A stretch of DNA of 64,000 nt from JAEULH01 sp963805915 (GTDB taxonomy: Bacteria; Pseudomonadota; Alphaproteobacteria; Rhodospirillales; Defluviicoccaceae): the NCBI GenBank assembly GCA_963805915.1, contig CAWDWD010000010.1, positions 182,528-246,527 of the forward strand. The letters are read 5' to 3'. Below, one piece after another: positions 51,197-60,630 of this stretch. A program made the translations under genes and the position numbers. Numbering within the stretch: the first letter of the stretch is position 1; the number at the start of each line of letters is the position of its first letter. Under the pieces are notes generated by a model. The model worked only from the letters and a program-made list of their open reading frames with translations. It searched no databases and was not told the origin of the DNA.

Positions 51197-53347
51197 TTAT
51201 CGCGCCGTTCCGACGTCTTGTAGCAGGACGAACGAGCGTTCCGCGAGCGGATATACCGCGCCCTTGCCATAGGGCGCCTTCTTGCTCTTGCCTTGCCCCG
51301 GCCTGCCGCCTTCGGGCGCGTCCGTTTCGTCCGGTCTCGCGGTATCGAACACCAGCCGCCAGCTTGCGGACCGGCGCGGCTCGGGCAGGACGAACGACAT
51401 CGCCGCGTCGGCCCCGTTTAACAGCACCATGAACAGGTCCGGCAGGCCGTCGCTATTCGCTTCGACGGAGAACAGCTGCGCGCCGAGGCAGCGGGCATGA
51501 GGTCCGTGCCAATCGCGATCGGTCATGACCCGGCCGTCGCACGTATGCCACGTCACATCGTTGATACCGCTGTCTGCGACTTCGCGGCCGGTAAGGAACT
51601 TGGCGCGGCGAAATACCGGGTGGTCGCGGCGGATCGCGATGAGCTTGCGCACGAAGGCCTCGAACGCAAGGTCATCCTCCGTCCGCCCATCCCAGTTGAC
51701 CCAGCTGATCTCGTTGTCCTGGCAGTAGGCGTTATTGTCGCCGTCCTGAGTCCGGCCGAACTCGTCGCCGGCGGTCAGCATGGGCGTGCCCTGCGACAAG
51801 AACAGGGTCGCGAGAAAGTTCCGCTTTTGTTTGGCGCGCAGGGCGATGATCCGCGGATCCGTGGTCGGGCCCTCGACGCCACAGTTCCAACTGTTGTTGT
51901 TGTCGGTGCCGTCGCGATTGTCCTCGGCGTTGGCGAGGTTGTGCTTTTGCTCGTAGCTGACCAGGTCTTGGAGCGTGAAGCCGTCGTGGGCGGTGATGAA
52001 GTTCAGGCTCGACCACGGCCGCCGCCCGCGGTTTTCGAACAAATCGGCCGACCCGGTCAGCCGCGAGGCGAGCTCACCGATCAGTTGATCATCGCCGCGC
52101 CAGAAGCGGCGGACCATATCGCGGTAGCGGTCGTTCCATTCCGCCCAGCCAGGCGGGTAGTGGCCGAGCTGGTAGCCGCCATAGCCGACGTCCCACGGCT
52201 CGGCGATCAGCTTGACCTGCGACAGGGTCGGGTCCTGCATGATCGCATCGAAGAAGCCCGAGTGCGGATCGAAGCCGTGCGGCTCGCGCGCCAGCGTCGT
52301 CGTCAGATCGAAGCGGAAGCCGTCGACGTGCATCTCCTGGACCCAGAACCGCAGCGAGTCCATGACCATCTGCAGGACTCGCGGGTTGATCATGTTCAAG
52401 GTGTTGCCGCAGCCGGTTACGTCGGCGTAGTGGCGGCGGTCGCCGGCGAGGACGTAGTAGGACGCATTGTCGATGCCGCGAAACGAGACCGTCGGGCCGA
52501 ACTCGTTGCCCTCGCCGCTGTGGTTGTAGACGACATCGAGGATAACCTCGATGCCGGCGGCATGCAGGCTCGCGACCATCGAGTTGAATTCGCGGAACCG
52601 TTCGGAACCGAAAAAGCGGGCGTCGGCGGCGAAAAAGTTGATCGAGCTATAACCCCAGTAATTGCTCAGGTTGCGCTGGATCAGATGCGGTTCGTCGACG
52701 ATCGGGTGGATCGGCAGGAGCTCGACCGCGGTCACGCCGAGCTTGACCAGATGGTCGATGACCGGCTCGGAGCCAAGTCCGGCGAAGGTGCCGCGCATCC
52801 CCTCGGGGACCTCCGGATGGAGCTTGGTGAAGCCGCGAACGTGCAGCTCATAAATGACGCTGCGCGACCACGGGATGTTGGGCAGCCGCTCCGGCCCCCA
52901 GGTGAAGGCGGTCTCCACCACCCGGCACTTGGGCGTGATCCTGGCGCTGTCGCGGCGGTCGAACGACAAATCGCCGCGCGAGCTGTCCCGGCGATAGCCG
53001 AAGTGGGCATCGCCGAGCACGAGCGAGCCATCGATCGAGCGCGCGTACGGATCGATCAGCAGCTTGTTCGGGTTGAACCGGTGGCCAGCGCGCGGCTCAT
53101 AGGGGCCATGAACCCGGTAGCCGTAAAGCTGGCCGGGGTGCATGCCGATAATGTAGCCGTGCCAGATCTGGTTGGTGTACTCGGGGAGCGCGATCCGGTC
53201 GGTTTCCTTCCGGCCGGTCGTATCGAACAGGCACAACTCGACCCGTTCGGCGTGTTCCGAAAACAGCGCGAAATTGACACCGCGACCGTCCCAGGTCGCG
53301 CCGAGCGGGGATGGCCCCCCCGGCTCAATCCGACTGTGTAACGGCAT
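51197..53347 (-). CDS. glgX: glycogen debranching enzyme GlgX
   Basis: Isoamylase-type enzyme (GH13_11) that hydrolyses alpha-1,6 branches of phosphorylase-trimmed glycogen. CBM48 at the N-terminus (GATWDGRGVNFALFSEHAERVEL), barrel motifs DVVYNHSGEGNEFGPT (I), VDGFRFDLTTTLARE with the nucleophile (II), LIAEPWDVGYGGYQLG with the acid Glu (III), and FITAHDGFTLQDLVSY (IV). About 716 residues from the chosen ATG, which has GGAG eight bases upstream; a start six codons earlier (53365) is possible. Overlaps the end of glgB copy 2 by some 23 bases, so translation is coupled. A basic KSKKAPYGKG insertion near the C-terminus is unusual. Confidence 0.94.
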   Translation of the reverse strand: MPLHSRIEPGGPSPLGATWDGRGVNFALFSEHAERVELCLFDTTGRKETDRIALPEYTNQIWHGYIIGMHPGQLYGYRVHGPYEPRAGHRFNPNKLLIDPYARSIDGSLVLGDAHFGYRRDSSRGDLSFDRRDSARITPKCRVVETAFTWGPERLPNIPWSRSVIYELHVRGFTKLHPEVPEGMRGTFAGLGSEPVIDHLVKLGVTAVELLPIHPIVDEPHLIQRNLSNYWGYSSINFFAADARFFGSERFREFNSMVASLHAAGIEVILDVVYNHSGEGNEFGPTVSFRGIDNASYYVLAGDRRHYADVTGCGNTLNMINPRVLQMVMDSLRFWVQEMHVDGFRFDLTTTLAREPHGFDPHSGFFDAIMQDPTLSQVKLIAEPWDVGYGGYQLGHYPPGWAEWNDRYRDMVRRFWRGDDQLIGELASRLTGSADLFENRGRRPWSSLNFITAHDGFTLQDLVSYEQKHNLANAEDNRDGTDNNNSWNCGVEGPTTDPRIIALRAKQKRNFLATLFLSQGTPMLTAGDEFGRTQDGDNNAYCQDNEISWVNWDGRTEDDLAFEAFVRKLIAIRRDHPVFRRAKFLTGREVADSGINDVTWHTCDGRVMTDRDWHGPHARCLGAQLFSVEANSDGLPDLFMVLLNGADAAMSFVLPEPRRSASWRLVFDTARPDETDAPEGGRPGQGKSKKAPYGKGAVYPLAERSFVLLQDVGTAR

Positions 53348-55658
53348 CGGGGTCTCCGCCGTCATTCCGGCCCGAAGCGGATTGGCCGCCTTCGCTCTGC
53401 TGCGCCAGCGTCTCGACCGCACGTGCGGGCGGCGGGGTCAACGGCTTGAGGATCAAGGCCGCGAGTGGCGGAATGATCAGGTTCAGGGAGTATGGATGGC
53501 CATGCGCCTCGACATATTCGGCGTGAATCTCGCCGCTGTTGCCGACGCCGCTGCCGTTGTAGCAACCGGCATCGGTGTTCAGCAGTTCGGCGTAGCGGCC
53601 ATCGCGCGGAACGCCGATCCGGTATTCCTGGCGCACCACCGGAGTAAAGTTGCACACGACAACGACGTAGTCGTCCGGGTTGCTGCCCTTGCGCAGGTAG
53701 GAAATGACGCTGTTGTCGGAGTCGTGGCAGTCGATCCAGGAGAAGCCCTCGGGGAAGCAGTCGGTCTCGTAGAGCGCCGGCTGCGCCCGGTAGAGATTGT
53801 TGAGATCTCGAACAAGCGTCTGCACGCCGCGCTGATAGGGGTAGTCGAGCAGGTGCCAGTCGAGGCTCTTGTTGTGGTTCCACTCGTCGCCTTGCGCGAT
53901 CTCGGCGCCCATGAATAGGAGCTTCTTGCCCGACATCGTGTACATGAAGGTGTAGTAGCAGCGCAGGTTGGCGAACTGCTGCCATGGGTCGCCGGGCATC
54001 TTCGAGAGCAGCGAGCCCTTGCCGTGAACGACCTCGTCATGCGACAGCGGCAGGATGAAGTTTTCGGTGAAGGCGTAGAGCAGGCCGAAGGTCAGCAGGT
54101 CGTGGTGGTAGCGGCGATGAACCGGCTCCTTGGTCATGTAGTTGAGCGTGTCGTTCATCCAGCCCATGTTCCACTTGTAGCCGAACCCAAGGCCGCCCAG
54201 GTACGTCGGCCGTGAGACCATCGGCCATGCCGTCGATTCCTCGGCGATGGTCACCACCCCTTCATGGTGGCCATAGACCAGTTCGTTCATGCGCTTGATG
54301 AAGTCGATAGCCTCGAGGTTCTCGCGGCCGCCGAACATGTTCGGGATCCACTCGCCGTGCTTGCGGCTGTAGTCGAGGTAGAGCATCGAGGCAACCGCGT
54401 CGACGCGCAGGCCGTCGACATGGAACTCCTCCATCCAGTAGAGCGCGTTGGACAACAGGAAGTTCATGACCTCGCGGCGGCCGTAGTTATAGATCAGGGT
54501 GTCCCAATCCATGTGCTTGCCCTTGCGCGGGTCGGAATGCTCATAGAGATGGGTGCCGTCGAAATAAACCAGGCCATGGGCGTCGCTCGGGAAATGGCCG
54601 GCGACCCAGTCGATAAGCACGCCGAGGCCGGACTGGTGGCAGCGGTCGATGAAGTACTTGAAGTCGGCGGGGCTGCCGAAACGGCTGGTCGGGGCGAACA
54701 TTCCGACCGGTTGATAGCCCCACGAGCCGTCGTAGGGGAACTCGTGGATCGGCATCAGTTCGATGTGGGTGAAGCCCATGTCCTTGACGTAGGGTACCAG
54801 ATCGTCGGCGAGTTCGTGGTATGTGAGGTAGCGGTTGCCTTCCTCGGGCTTGCGCTTCCAAGAGCCGAGATGGACCTCGTAGATGGTGATCGCGGCGTCG
54901 CGGTCATGCTGGTGTCCGCGCCGGGCCATCCACTCGCTGTCGGCCCACAAATACGGGGTCGGATCGGGGACAATGGAGGCGGTTTTCGGCGGCTCCTCGG
55001 ACTGGGTCGCCATCGGGTCGGCCTTCTCGGCCAACAGGTTGCCGAAGCGATCCTTGATCTCGTACTTGTAGGGCGCTCCGGACTTCACGCCGGGCACGAA
55101 AATCTCCCACACACCGCACTCGGGGCGGATGCGCATCGGATGACAGCGGCCGTCCCAGCCGTTGAAATCACCGACAACGCTCACCCGCTTGGCGTTCGGC
55201 GCCCAGACCGCGAAGGTCGTGCCGTCAACGCCGTCAATGGTCGCGGTGTGCGAACCCAGCGTTTCGAACATGCGTAGATGGTTGCCCTCGACCAGCAGAT
55301 GGACGTCGAGTTCGCCGAGGACCGGGCCGAAGCGGTAGGCATCCTCCATCTCGTAGGCCTCGTCGCCGATGTAGTTCGGCTCGATCCGCAAACGGTACTT
55401 GAAGGGCGATTCGCGGCCGTCGATCGGTCCGGAGAACAGCCCGTGCTCGCGAATCTTCTCGAGATTGGCGACGACCTTACCGGTGGCGGCGTCGATCACC
55501 GCGACCGCGCGCGCCTGCGGCTGGAAGGTCCGCACGACGACGGTTTTCGCGGACTTGGCGGTTTTCGCCTCGACATGCATCCCAAGGAAGGCGAACGGGT
55601 CGTTGTGATCGCCATGAAGAATACGGTCGATATCGGCGTTGAGCTTATCGAGGGGCAT
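53325..55658 (-). CDS. glgB: 1,4-alpha-glucan branching enzyme GlgB, copy 2 (intact)
   Basis: Branching enzyme with N1 domain (NDPFAFLGMHVE), CBM48 (TFAVWAPNAKRVSVVGDFNGWD) and a full GH13 barrel: VDGLRVDAVASMLYLDYSR (nucleophile), VVTIAEESTAWP (acid), LSHDEVVHGKGSLLSKMPGD; beta domain ends IIPPLAALILKPL. About 777 residues from the ATG chosen, longer at the N-terminus than copy 1, with a 30-residue polar tail. Continuous reading frame. First gene of the operon with glgX and malQ. It is clearly related to copy 1 but diverged (for example LSNALYWMEEFH against LNNALFWLEEYH), so the two are old paralogues rather than a recent duplication. Confidence 0.95.
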   Translation of the reverse strand: MPLDKLNADIDRILHGDHNDPFAFLGMHVEAKTAKSAKTVVVRTFQPQARAVAVIDAATGKVVANLEKIREHGLFSGPIDGRESPFKYRLRIEPNYIGDEAYEMEDAYRFGPVLGELDVHLLVEGNHLRMFETLGSHTATIDGVDGTTFAVWAPNAKRVSVVGDFNGWDGRCHPMRIRPECGVWEIFVPGVKSGAPYKYEIKDRFGNLLAEKADPMATQSEEPPKTASIVPDPTPYLWADSEWMARRGHQHDRDAAITIYEVHLGSWKRKPEEGNRYLTYHELADDLVPYVKDMGFTHIELMPIHEFPYDGSWGYQPVGMFAPTSRFGSPADFKYFIDRCHQSGLGVLIDWVAGHFPSDAHGLVYFDGTHLYEHSDPRKGKHMDWDTLIYNYGRREVMNFLLSNALYWMEEFHVDGLRVDAVASMLYLDYSRKHGEWIPNMFGGRENLEAIDFIKRMNELVYGHHEGVVTIAEESTAWPMVSRPTYLGGLGFGYKWNMGWMNDTLNYMTKEPVHRRYHHDLLTFGLLYAFTENFILPLSHDEVVHGKGSLLSKMPGDPWQQFANLRCYYTFMYTMSGKKLLFMGAEIAQGDEWNHNKSLDWHLLDYPYQRGVQTLVRDLNNLYRAQPALYETDCFPEGFSWIDCHDSDNSVISYLRKGSNPDDYVVVVCNFTPVVRQEYRIGVPRDGRYAELLNTDAGCYNGSGVGNSGEIHAEYVEAHGHPYSLNLIIPPLAALILKPLTPPPARAVETLAQQSEGGQSASGRNDGGDPDAVTQSD

Positions 55659-55843
55659 GATCTGTTTAATCCCGTGAGCAGAGGCTTGTTGGTCTTGGTA
55701 ATCAACACCGCGCCGCGAAATACGGCGCCCGTGCATCAGCGCTGCGTGGAAATCCCCGGTGACGCCGCACCTCGATCAAACCCGAGCCTCGCGCGCATGC
55801 GGATCCCGGGCAATTCGAGGTGGGCGGAGACCCTGCTTATTGT

Positions 55844-56203
55844 TTACTTCTTTTTCTTCACCGCTTTCTTCACCTCGCCGCCTTTTTTGGCCGCGGGCTT
55901 CGCCTTGGTGGCGGCCTTCGTCTTCGCGGCGGTTGCGGCCTCGGCCGGCTTAGCCTCAGCCGGCTTAGCCTCAGGCGCGGCGGCCTTGGCCGCGTGCTCA
56001 CGCGCCGGCTCCTCGGCCGGCTTTGCGCGGCTGGCCGGCTTTGCCGCGGCGGCTTTTGCCTGCGTCGCGGCGGCACCTGCCTCGGCGTCGATTTCGCTCT
56101 CGGCGATCCGCCAATGCTCCTCGGCCCGGCCGTCGGGGCAACCTTCGCGCCGCCAAACCTCAAGCGCGCGCTTCTCGATTTTGGCTTGTCTGTTGTCGTT
56201 CAT
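55844..56203 (-). CDS. DUF2934 protein with histone-H1-like Lys/Ala tail
   Basis: 119 residues in two parts. The N-terminal ~40 residues (RALEVWRREGCPDGRAEEHWRIAE) match the DUF2934 helix-turn-helix-like domain common in Alphaproteobacteria. The remainder is Ala/Lys/Pro/Glu-rich (AAKAAAPEAKPAEAKPAEAA, ending KKGGEVKKAVKKKK), like histone H1 C-terminal tails or phasin-type disordered regions. A GGGGGAAAA ribosome-binding site precedes the ATG; an in-frame ATG 11 codons earlier lacks one. Function unknown; DNA or granule-surface binding is possible from charge alone. The tail is built from short tandem PAEAK repeats (15-bp direct repeats in the DNA). Confidence 0.65.
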   Translation of the reverse strand: MNDNRQAKIEKRALEVWRREGCPDGRAEEHWRIAESEIDAEAGAAATQAKAAAAKPASRAKPAEEPAREHAAKAAAPEAKPAEAKPAEAATAAKTKAATKAKPAAKKGGEVKKAVKKKK

Positions 56204-56458
56204 GAGGTGTTTTCCCCCTGGCAGTGCGCCACTCATACGGGCTTATCGCCACGGCGCTTTGATGCGCGGATGTTAGAGCAACGCGAAACGCGGTTCGACA
56301 GAAAAACAACCCGCCGCCGCCCGCGCCGCCGTCACGCCCGCGTTCCGCCGCGAAGCAGCGGGGTTATATGTTTCGTATGTTATTGACCAGTCGGACCGGC
56401 GGCGCGGTGGCGCGCATCCGTGCCGAGGTCGTGAAGCGGCCCCGCGAGCAGATCCGCC

Positions 56459-57331
56459 TTATTCGGGAATCCCGTTCAGGGCGAACATCGCCAGTAGCAG
56501 CGGGCTTGGCTGCCCGCCCCAGTCGCCAAACCAGCGGTTGTAGATGCCGGTAATGTCGCCGGTACGATAAAGCTGGGCGAGCGTCCGGTTGGCGACGAGG
56601 CGGAAGTCCGAATCGTTACGGCGCAAGGCGATGCCGTAGGGCTCGTAGCTGAACAGGTCGCGGATCAACCCGAGCTTGCTCGGATCCGCCGCGCTCTTGG
56701 CCAGGCCGATCAGTACGATCTGGTCGCCGGCGAAGGCATCCACCTTCTTGTCGACCAGCGCCTTCATCGCCTCGCCGTGGTCCTTGAAGGTGACCACCTT
56801 GGCCTCGACCAGGCTCGATTGCAGCTTGGCCTCCAGCTCCTTCTTGGTCGTCGTGTCCTCGACCACCGCCACCGACTTGCCGCCGAGATCGCCGATCCCG
56901 ACGATATTCTCGCCCTCGCGGACCAGGATGCTCGCGCCGGTGATGAAGCTCATGTTGGAGAAATCGACCGTCTTCATTCGCGACAGGGTTTGCGTCGAGT
57001 TGCCGCATTCGAGATCGACACTGCCGTCGGCGACCTTGTCGAACCGGTTTTCGGATGTGAGCGCGACATACTTCACCGCGAGATCGCGGACGCCGAGCTC
57101 TTCCTTCACCGCGTTGACGATCCGCCCGCACAGATCGATGGTGTAACCGGCGGGCTTTTTGTTCTCGTCAACGAACGAGAACGGGCGCGCGTCCTCTCGG
57201 TAGCCGATGACGATCGCGCCGCTGTTCTTGATCTTCTGCAGCGTTCCGCCCGGCTCCGCGGCGCCGACGGGGCTTGATCCGAAGCCGGCGATTAGTACCG
57301 CCGCGACGGCCAGATACATCATCTTGCGCAT
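56459..57331 (-). CDS. periplasmic amino-acid-binding protein (GltI-like, SBP family 3)
   Basis: Solute-binding protein for an ABC importer of glutamate/aspartate type. Signal peptide (YLAVAAVLIAGFGSSPVGAAEP), then the family's two-lobe fold: GAIVIGYREDARPFSFVDENKKPAGYTIDLCGRI, DLECGNSTQTLSRMKTVDFS, and a late KDHGEAMKALVDKKVDAFAGD hinge-lobe motif. The STQTLSRMKTVDFS stretch with the preceding LECG is typical of glutamate/aspartate binders. 290 residues. No permease or ATPase gene adjoins; the neighbour is a second binding protein 50 bases upstream in the same direction. Confidence 0.88.
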   Translation of the reverse strand: MRKMMYLAVAAVLIAGFGSSPVGAAEPGGTLQKIKNSGAIVIGYREDARPFSFVDENKKPAGYTIDLCGRIVNAVKEELGVRDLAVKYVALTSENRFDKVADGSVDLECGNSTQTLSRMKTVDFSNMSFITGASILVREGENIVGIGDLGGKSVAVVEDTTTKKELEAKLQSSLVEAKVVTFKDHGEAMKALVDKKVDAFAGDQIVLIGLAKSAADPSKLGLIRDLFSYEPYGIALRRNDSDFRLVANRTLAQLYRTGDITGIYNRWFGDWGGQPSPLLLAMFALNGIPE

Positions 57332-57380
57332 GTCAGCCTCCCAAATCTCGCGAACGTCTCGGCCCGCGCTCGCTGTTCGC

Positions 57381-58214
57381 CTACTCGGTCAGATCGATGC
57401 CGAACCATTGCATCGAAAGCGCGCTCAACGTGCCGTCGGCGCGCAGGGCCTCGACGGCGCCGGCGATCTCCTCGCCAAACGTCGGCTCGGCGTTGTCGAC
57501 GGCGACGGCCAGCGGCTCGAAGTACAGAAATCCCGAAACCATCTTGACCGGCAGACCGGCGGCGATCGCCGAGCGGGCGTGGGCGAAGGAGGTGACGACA
57601 GCGTCAAGCGCGGCGCCGTTGCCCTCGACGAGTGCCTTCATGGCGTCCTGCTTGTCGGCAAAAAGGCGGATCACCGGCTTGTCGATGGCGAACTCGAACG
57701 ACTGCTGGCCCTTGTAGATCACCAGGTCGTGGTTGAGATACTGCTGGAATGTCGTGTCTTCCTTCACGCCGATCGTCTTGCCGGACGCATCCTCCGGCTT
57801 GACGATCGCGGTGTTGTCCTTGCGCACAGCCAGCACGGCCGGCGAGAGCCGGTAGACGGCGGGGAAATTGAGGCGCCTTTCACGTTCTGGCGTCGGCGTC
57901 ATCGACACCGCCGCGAAGTCCCAGCCGTTCCAGCCGCCGGCGAGAATGTCCTGCCACGGTGGGGTGACGAAGGTGACGTCGAGGCCGAGCTGCCTCGCGA
58001 TCGCCTTCGAAACGTCGATATCGAAGCCCGTGAGGGTGCCGGCACCGTCGCGGCCGGACTGGGGCAGCGCGTCCGGCACCGCCGCCGCGATGAGGTGGCC
58101 CCGCGCCCGCGCCTTGTCGAGAACATCGCTTGCGTTGGCGCTACCCGAAGCGCAAACACAAACAAATATCGCCGCCAGCAGCGCGAGGCCGCTCCGTGGC
58201 ATCAGACTTCGCAT
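57381..58214 (-). CDS. periplasmic solute-binding protein, SBP family 3
   Basis: Second amino-acid-type binding protein. Signal peptide (LALLAAIFVCVCASGSANA), then GTLTGFDIDVSKAIARQLGLDVTFV, WDFAAVSMTPTPERERRLNFP, and KQDAMKALVEGNGAALDAVV. About 277 residues from the ATG chosen, which follows GGGGGGA; an open frame 67 codons longer has no signal and no ribosome-binding site. Only moderately similar to its neighbour. The pair probably share a transcript and may be ligand receptors for an importer or sensor encoded elsewhere; ligand unknown. Confidence 0.85.
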   Translation of the reverse strand: MRSLMPRSGLALLAAIFVCVCASGSANASDVLDKARARGHLIAAAVPDALPQSGRDGAGTLTGFDIDVSKAIARQLGLDVTFVTPPWQDILAGGWNGWDFAAVSMTPTPERERRLNFPAVYRLSPAVLAVRKDNTAIVKPEDASGKTIGVKEDTTFQQYLNHDLVIYKGQQSFEFAIDKPVIRLFADKQDAMKALVEGNGAALDAVVTSFAHARSAIAAGLPVKMVSGFLYFEPLAVAVDNAEPTFGEEIAGAVEALRADGTLSALSMQWFGIDLTE

Positions 58215-58301
58215 CGCCTTATCCCCCCTTGAACGCCTGGCATGATCACCCGTAGCTGTGTGGCATGGTTCGTCCCGACGGGCAAGGTCTTCGGCTAACG
58301 T

Positions 58302-58409
58302 CGGGCACCGCGGTGCAAGCGCCGGATCGGCTCGATGCGGGTACGCTGCCACCTCAACTTGATGTGCGCCGCCATCAACCTGCGTCGCGCCATCGCCTTG
58401 GCCGCTTGA
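58302..58409 (+). pseudogene. C-terminal scrap of a DDE transposase
   Basis: A short frame ends MRVRCHLNLMCAAINLRRAI-ALAA-stop, the kind of C-terminus seen in IS5-like transposases ('LHLMCAAINLRR'). Nothing upstream matches and no inverted repeat was found. The rest of 58215-58600 holds no gene I can see. It marks the border between core genes and the AT-richer phage remnant. Confidence 0.4.
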
Positions 58410-58600
58410 CGCCACCCGTGCGCCCGATGACTGTCACTTCGCGGAAAAACCCCATCACGTAGCGCCAACACAGCCCTCGCGGGGTGCCGAAACCCCAGCC
58501 TATCAGGCCGAAAACCCGACCGTCGCATCACCCGCGCCGTTACGCGAAGGTCTCAACATATGATCGCGCCGGAAACAGAGGGATAAGCCATATAAGCCAT

Positions 58601-60091
58601 TCAACCGGTCGTCACACGTCTCGATATCCCCATTAACGCCGCGACGATCAAATCTATCCGTTCAGCACTCCTTCGCTTGGAAGGTTTCATATTTCCATCC
58701 GCGTTCACCTCTAGGGACGTGTTCGCCGCACACCAACGCAAAACAGGGTTTCCGTCATGTCTAAGCTTATTATGCATGACAGCTTTCTCCAACTCCACAG
58801 ATGGATCGTTTAACGAGGCAGCATCTTGATTAACCGGGACACAATTAAGGCCGTCGTCGACAAGCTGGTTGATCAACATTGCTGCTCCCCAGCGATCGTA
58901 TACTATCTCTCGAACATCATATAGATTGAAAAGATCTAAAATCTTGCTTCTTATTACACGATAGTCGACGACGTTTCCGTCCGTTACCGTAAGAAACCCT
59001 TCACGCTCCCAAGCGGCAAAATCTACATTCTCCTGGGTACTTCTTCGACGAACTGTTGCTCCCGGACAGAACGCAAAAGGCAACAACGTATACCCACCAT
59101 CATCGTCAAAAAAAATAACTACTAGACCTGTAAGGTCAGTCGTTGTTGAAAGATCAAGCCCGATGTAACAGCACCTACCCGCGAAATCCTTGCTGTGGAA
59201 CGCAATGGTCCCGGCATCCCAACTGCCCATATCCAACCATTTAGAAGACCTTGTTGTCCACATGTTGAGGTATAGGCGCTTGAAAGGATCAACAAATCCC
59301 GGTGATTGCAAGGCGCGGAGGGATTCCTCCCGAAGGAACGCCTCGCTCACTGTGTAATTAATGCCCGGATGTGACCTTCGCCAAACTGCTGGATCCGTCC
59401 AATCGTCCCAAGGTTTGGCGCCAAAAATAGCGACAAGCCAGCTCGAATCGTTTACAGCACCATCTGCCACTCGCGTCGAGTAACTGTGAAGCTCCCATGC
59501 AAGGGAACTACAATCCGAGCCTGCCGTAGACAAGTAGAAGACAAGCGGGTTTGTCCTTGCCGCCATGCTTGTTATCAAGTTATCGTGAGTATGCCGCGAA
59601 ACATGACTCTGCACATCGTCTATGATAGCGCACGACACGTCCCTGCCAATAGCAGTGTGCTGACCAGAGCTGAGAACTTCTATCTTATTATTTTTATAGC
59701 ATATTGCTCGGCCACCAATCGTGCAGACGAGCGACATATCTCTGTCGTTCTCGATCATTGAACGCACTATTGAAAGACTGTTACGTCCATTACATACGCT
59801 AGAGGCGGATATACATATTTCCGCAGCGGGCTCTGGGTCTATGAGCAGCATATACAGCATGAGTGCCGCTGAAAGCGTCGTTTTTCCTGACTTTCGCGGA
59901 GCTTCAAGCCAGACAAACCGATATCGCCGAGTGCCATCCATTCTTTTCCACCCGAATATATCGCTAACAAGCTTTTCTTGCCAGGGCATCAGGACAAACG
60001 GCTGACCAGACAGTGACCCCTTCGTATACGTACAGTAGTCCTTTATGAAACACACGGCCTTATTGGCGTCAGCACTATCAAAGTAGTACAC
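58601..60091 (-). CDS. phage terminase large subunit
   Basis: Motor and nuclease that cuts and packages phage DNA. Walker A is APRKSGKTT (residues ~64-72) and Walker B CAIIDDVQ. The C-terminal RNase-H-like nuclease has acidic residues in CYIGLDLSTTTDLTGL and EIVYDRWGAAM. 496 residues, complete. HK97-like (YmfN-type) terminase by pattern. Codon use is clearly AT-richer than the flanking genes, which marks recent acquisition. It follows terS directly. No portal, protease or capsid gene follows, so only the packaging end of a prophage remains. Confidence 0.9.
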   Translation of the reverse strand: MYYFDSADANKAVCFIKDYCTYTKGSLSGQPFVLMPWQEKLVSDIFGWKRMDGTRRYRFVWLEAPRKSGKTTLSAALMLYMLLIDPEPAAEICISASSVCNGRNSLSIVRSMIENDRDMSLVCTIGGRAICYKNNKIEVLSSGQHTAIGRDVSCAIIDDVQSHVSRHTHDNLITSMAARTNPLVFYLSTAGSDCSSLAWELHSYSTRVADGAVNDSSWLVAIFGAKPWDDWTDPAVWRRSHPGINYTVSEAFLREESLRALQSPGFVDPFKRLYLNMWTTRSSKWLDMGSWDAGTIAFHSKDFAGRCCYIGLDLSTTTDLTGLVVIFFDDDGGYTLLPFAFCPGATVRRRSTQENVDFAAWEREGFLTVTDGNVVDYRVIRSKILDLFNLYDVREIVYDRWGAAMLINQLVDDGLNCVPVNQDAASLNDPSVELEKAVMHNKLRHDGNPVLRWCAANTSLEVNADGNMKPSKRRSAERIDLIVAALMGISRRVTTG

Positions 60092-60625
60092 TTACTTGAA
60101 GTAATCGGTTCGATGCGAGCGCCCATCATTTTTTTTATTTCTAGTCATGTAGCTTTCGATGTGCTTCCCAAATTGCATTACTGTTGCCCAGCCATCTTCA
60201 GCGTCCTTGGCTGCTGGATGTCTTCTCTTTAGCATAGATCCTCGACAAGTTTTCGTGCTGTAATATTGGCCCTCTTCTTCCATTATCTTTTCGGCGCGTA
60301 TTGAGCGTGATAGGGCATTGCAATACGCCGCTAGAAGGGTGCTCATGACTGGGCTCAGAAGCCCGCGCTCCTCCAAAATCGGAGCAATACGCGCCCATTC
60401 TTCGACACCAACCGTGTCCGTCAAATAGCTTGGTGGGGAAAGCTCAGATGTGCTTCGGGCTAGCGCAGGAGTTGCGTTCGCTGCACGTGAAGCAACAAAT
60501 CCAAGGTTTCCGTTAACCGCCTCATATGCATGAGTAATCGACCCATTAAGTAACGTTTTGGCTTTGCCGACGCTTTTCTCTGAAAACGGCACCACGAACG
60601 CGGTGCCGGGGTTGTTTTTGCGCAT
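60092..60625 (-). CDS. phage terminase small subunit, P27-like
   Basis: DNA-recognition subunit that presents phage DNA to the large terminase. Typical features for the P27/Terminase_4 family: Pro-rich N-terminal region, then SPPSYLTDTVGVEEWARIAPILEERGLLS and a helical region AAYCNALSRSIRAEKIMEEEGQYY. The ATG chosen lies just after the HNH stop and gives 177 residues; an open frame 65 codons longer overlaps the HNH gene and is unlikely to be used. It abuts the large-subunit start. Confidence 0.82.
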   Translation of the reverse strand: MRKNNPGTAFVVPFSEKSVGKAKTLLNGSITHAYEAVNGNLGFVASRAANATPALARSTSELSPPSYLTDTVGVEEWARIAPILEERGLLSPVMSTLLAAYCNALSRSIRAEKIMEEEGQYYSTKTCRGSMLKRRHPAAKDAEDGWATVMQFGKHIESYMTRNKKNDGRSHRTDYFK

Positions 60626-60630
60626 ATCGG

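Noticed and set aside
51497..53341. Forward frame of about 610 codons opposite glgX
   Set aside because: Antisense shadow; GlgX catalytic motifs are on the reverse strand.
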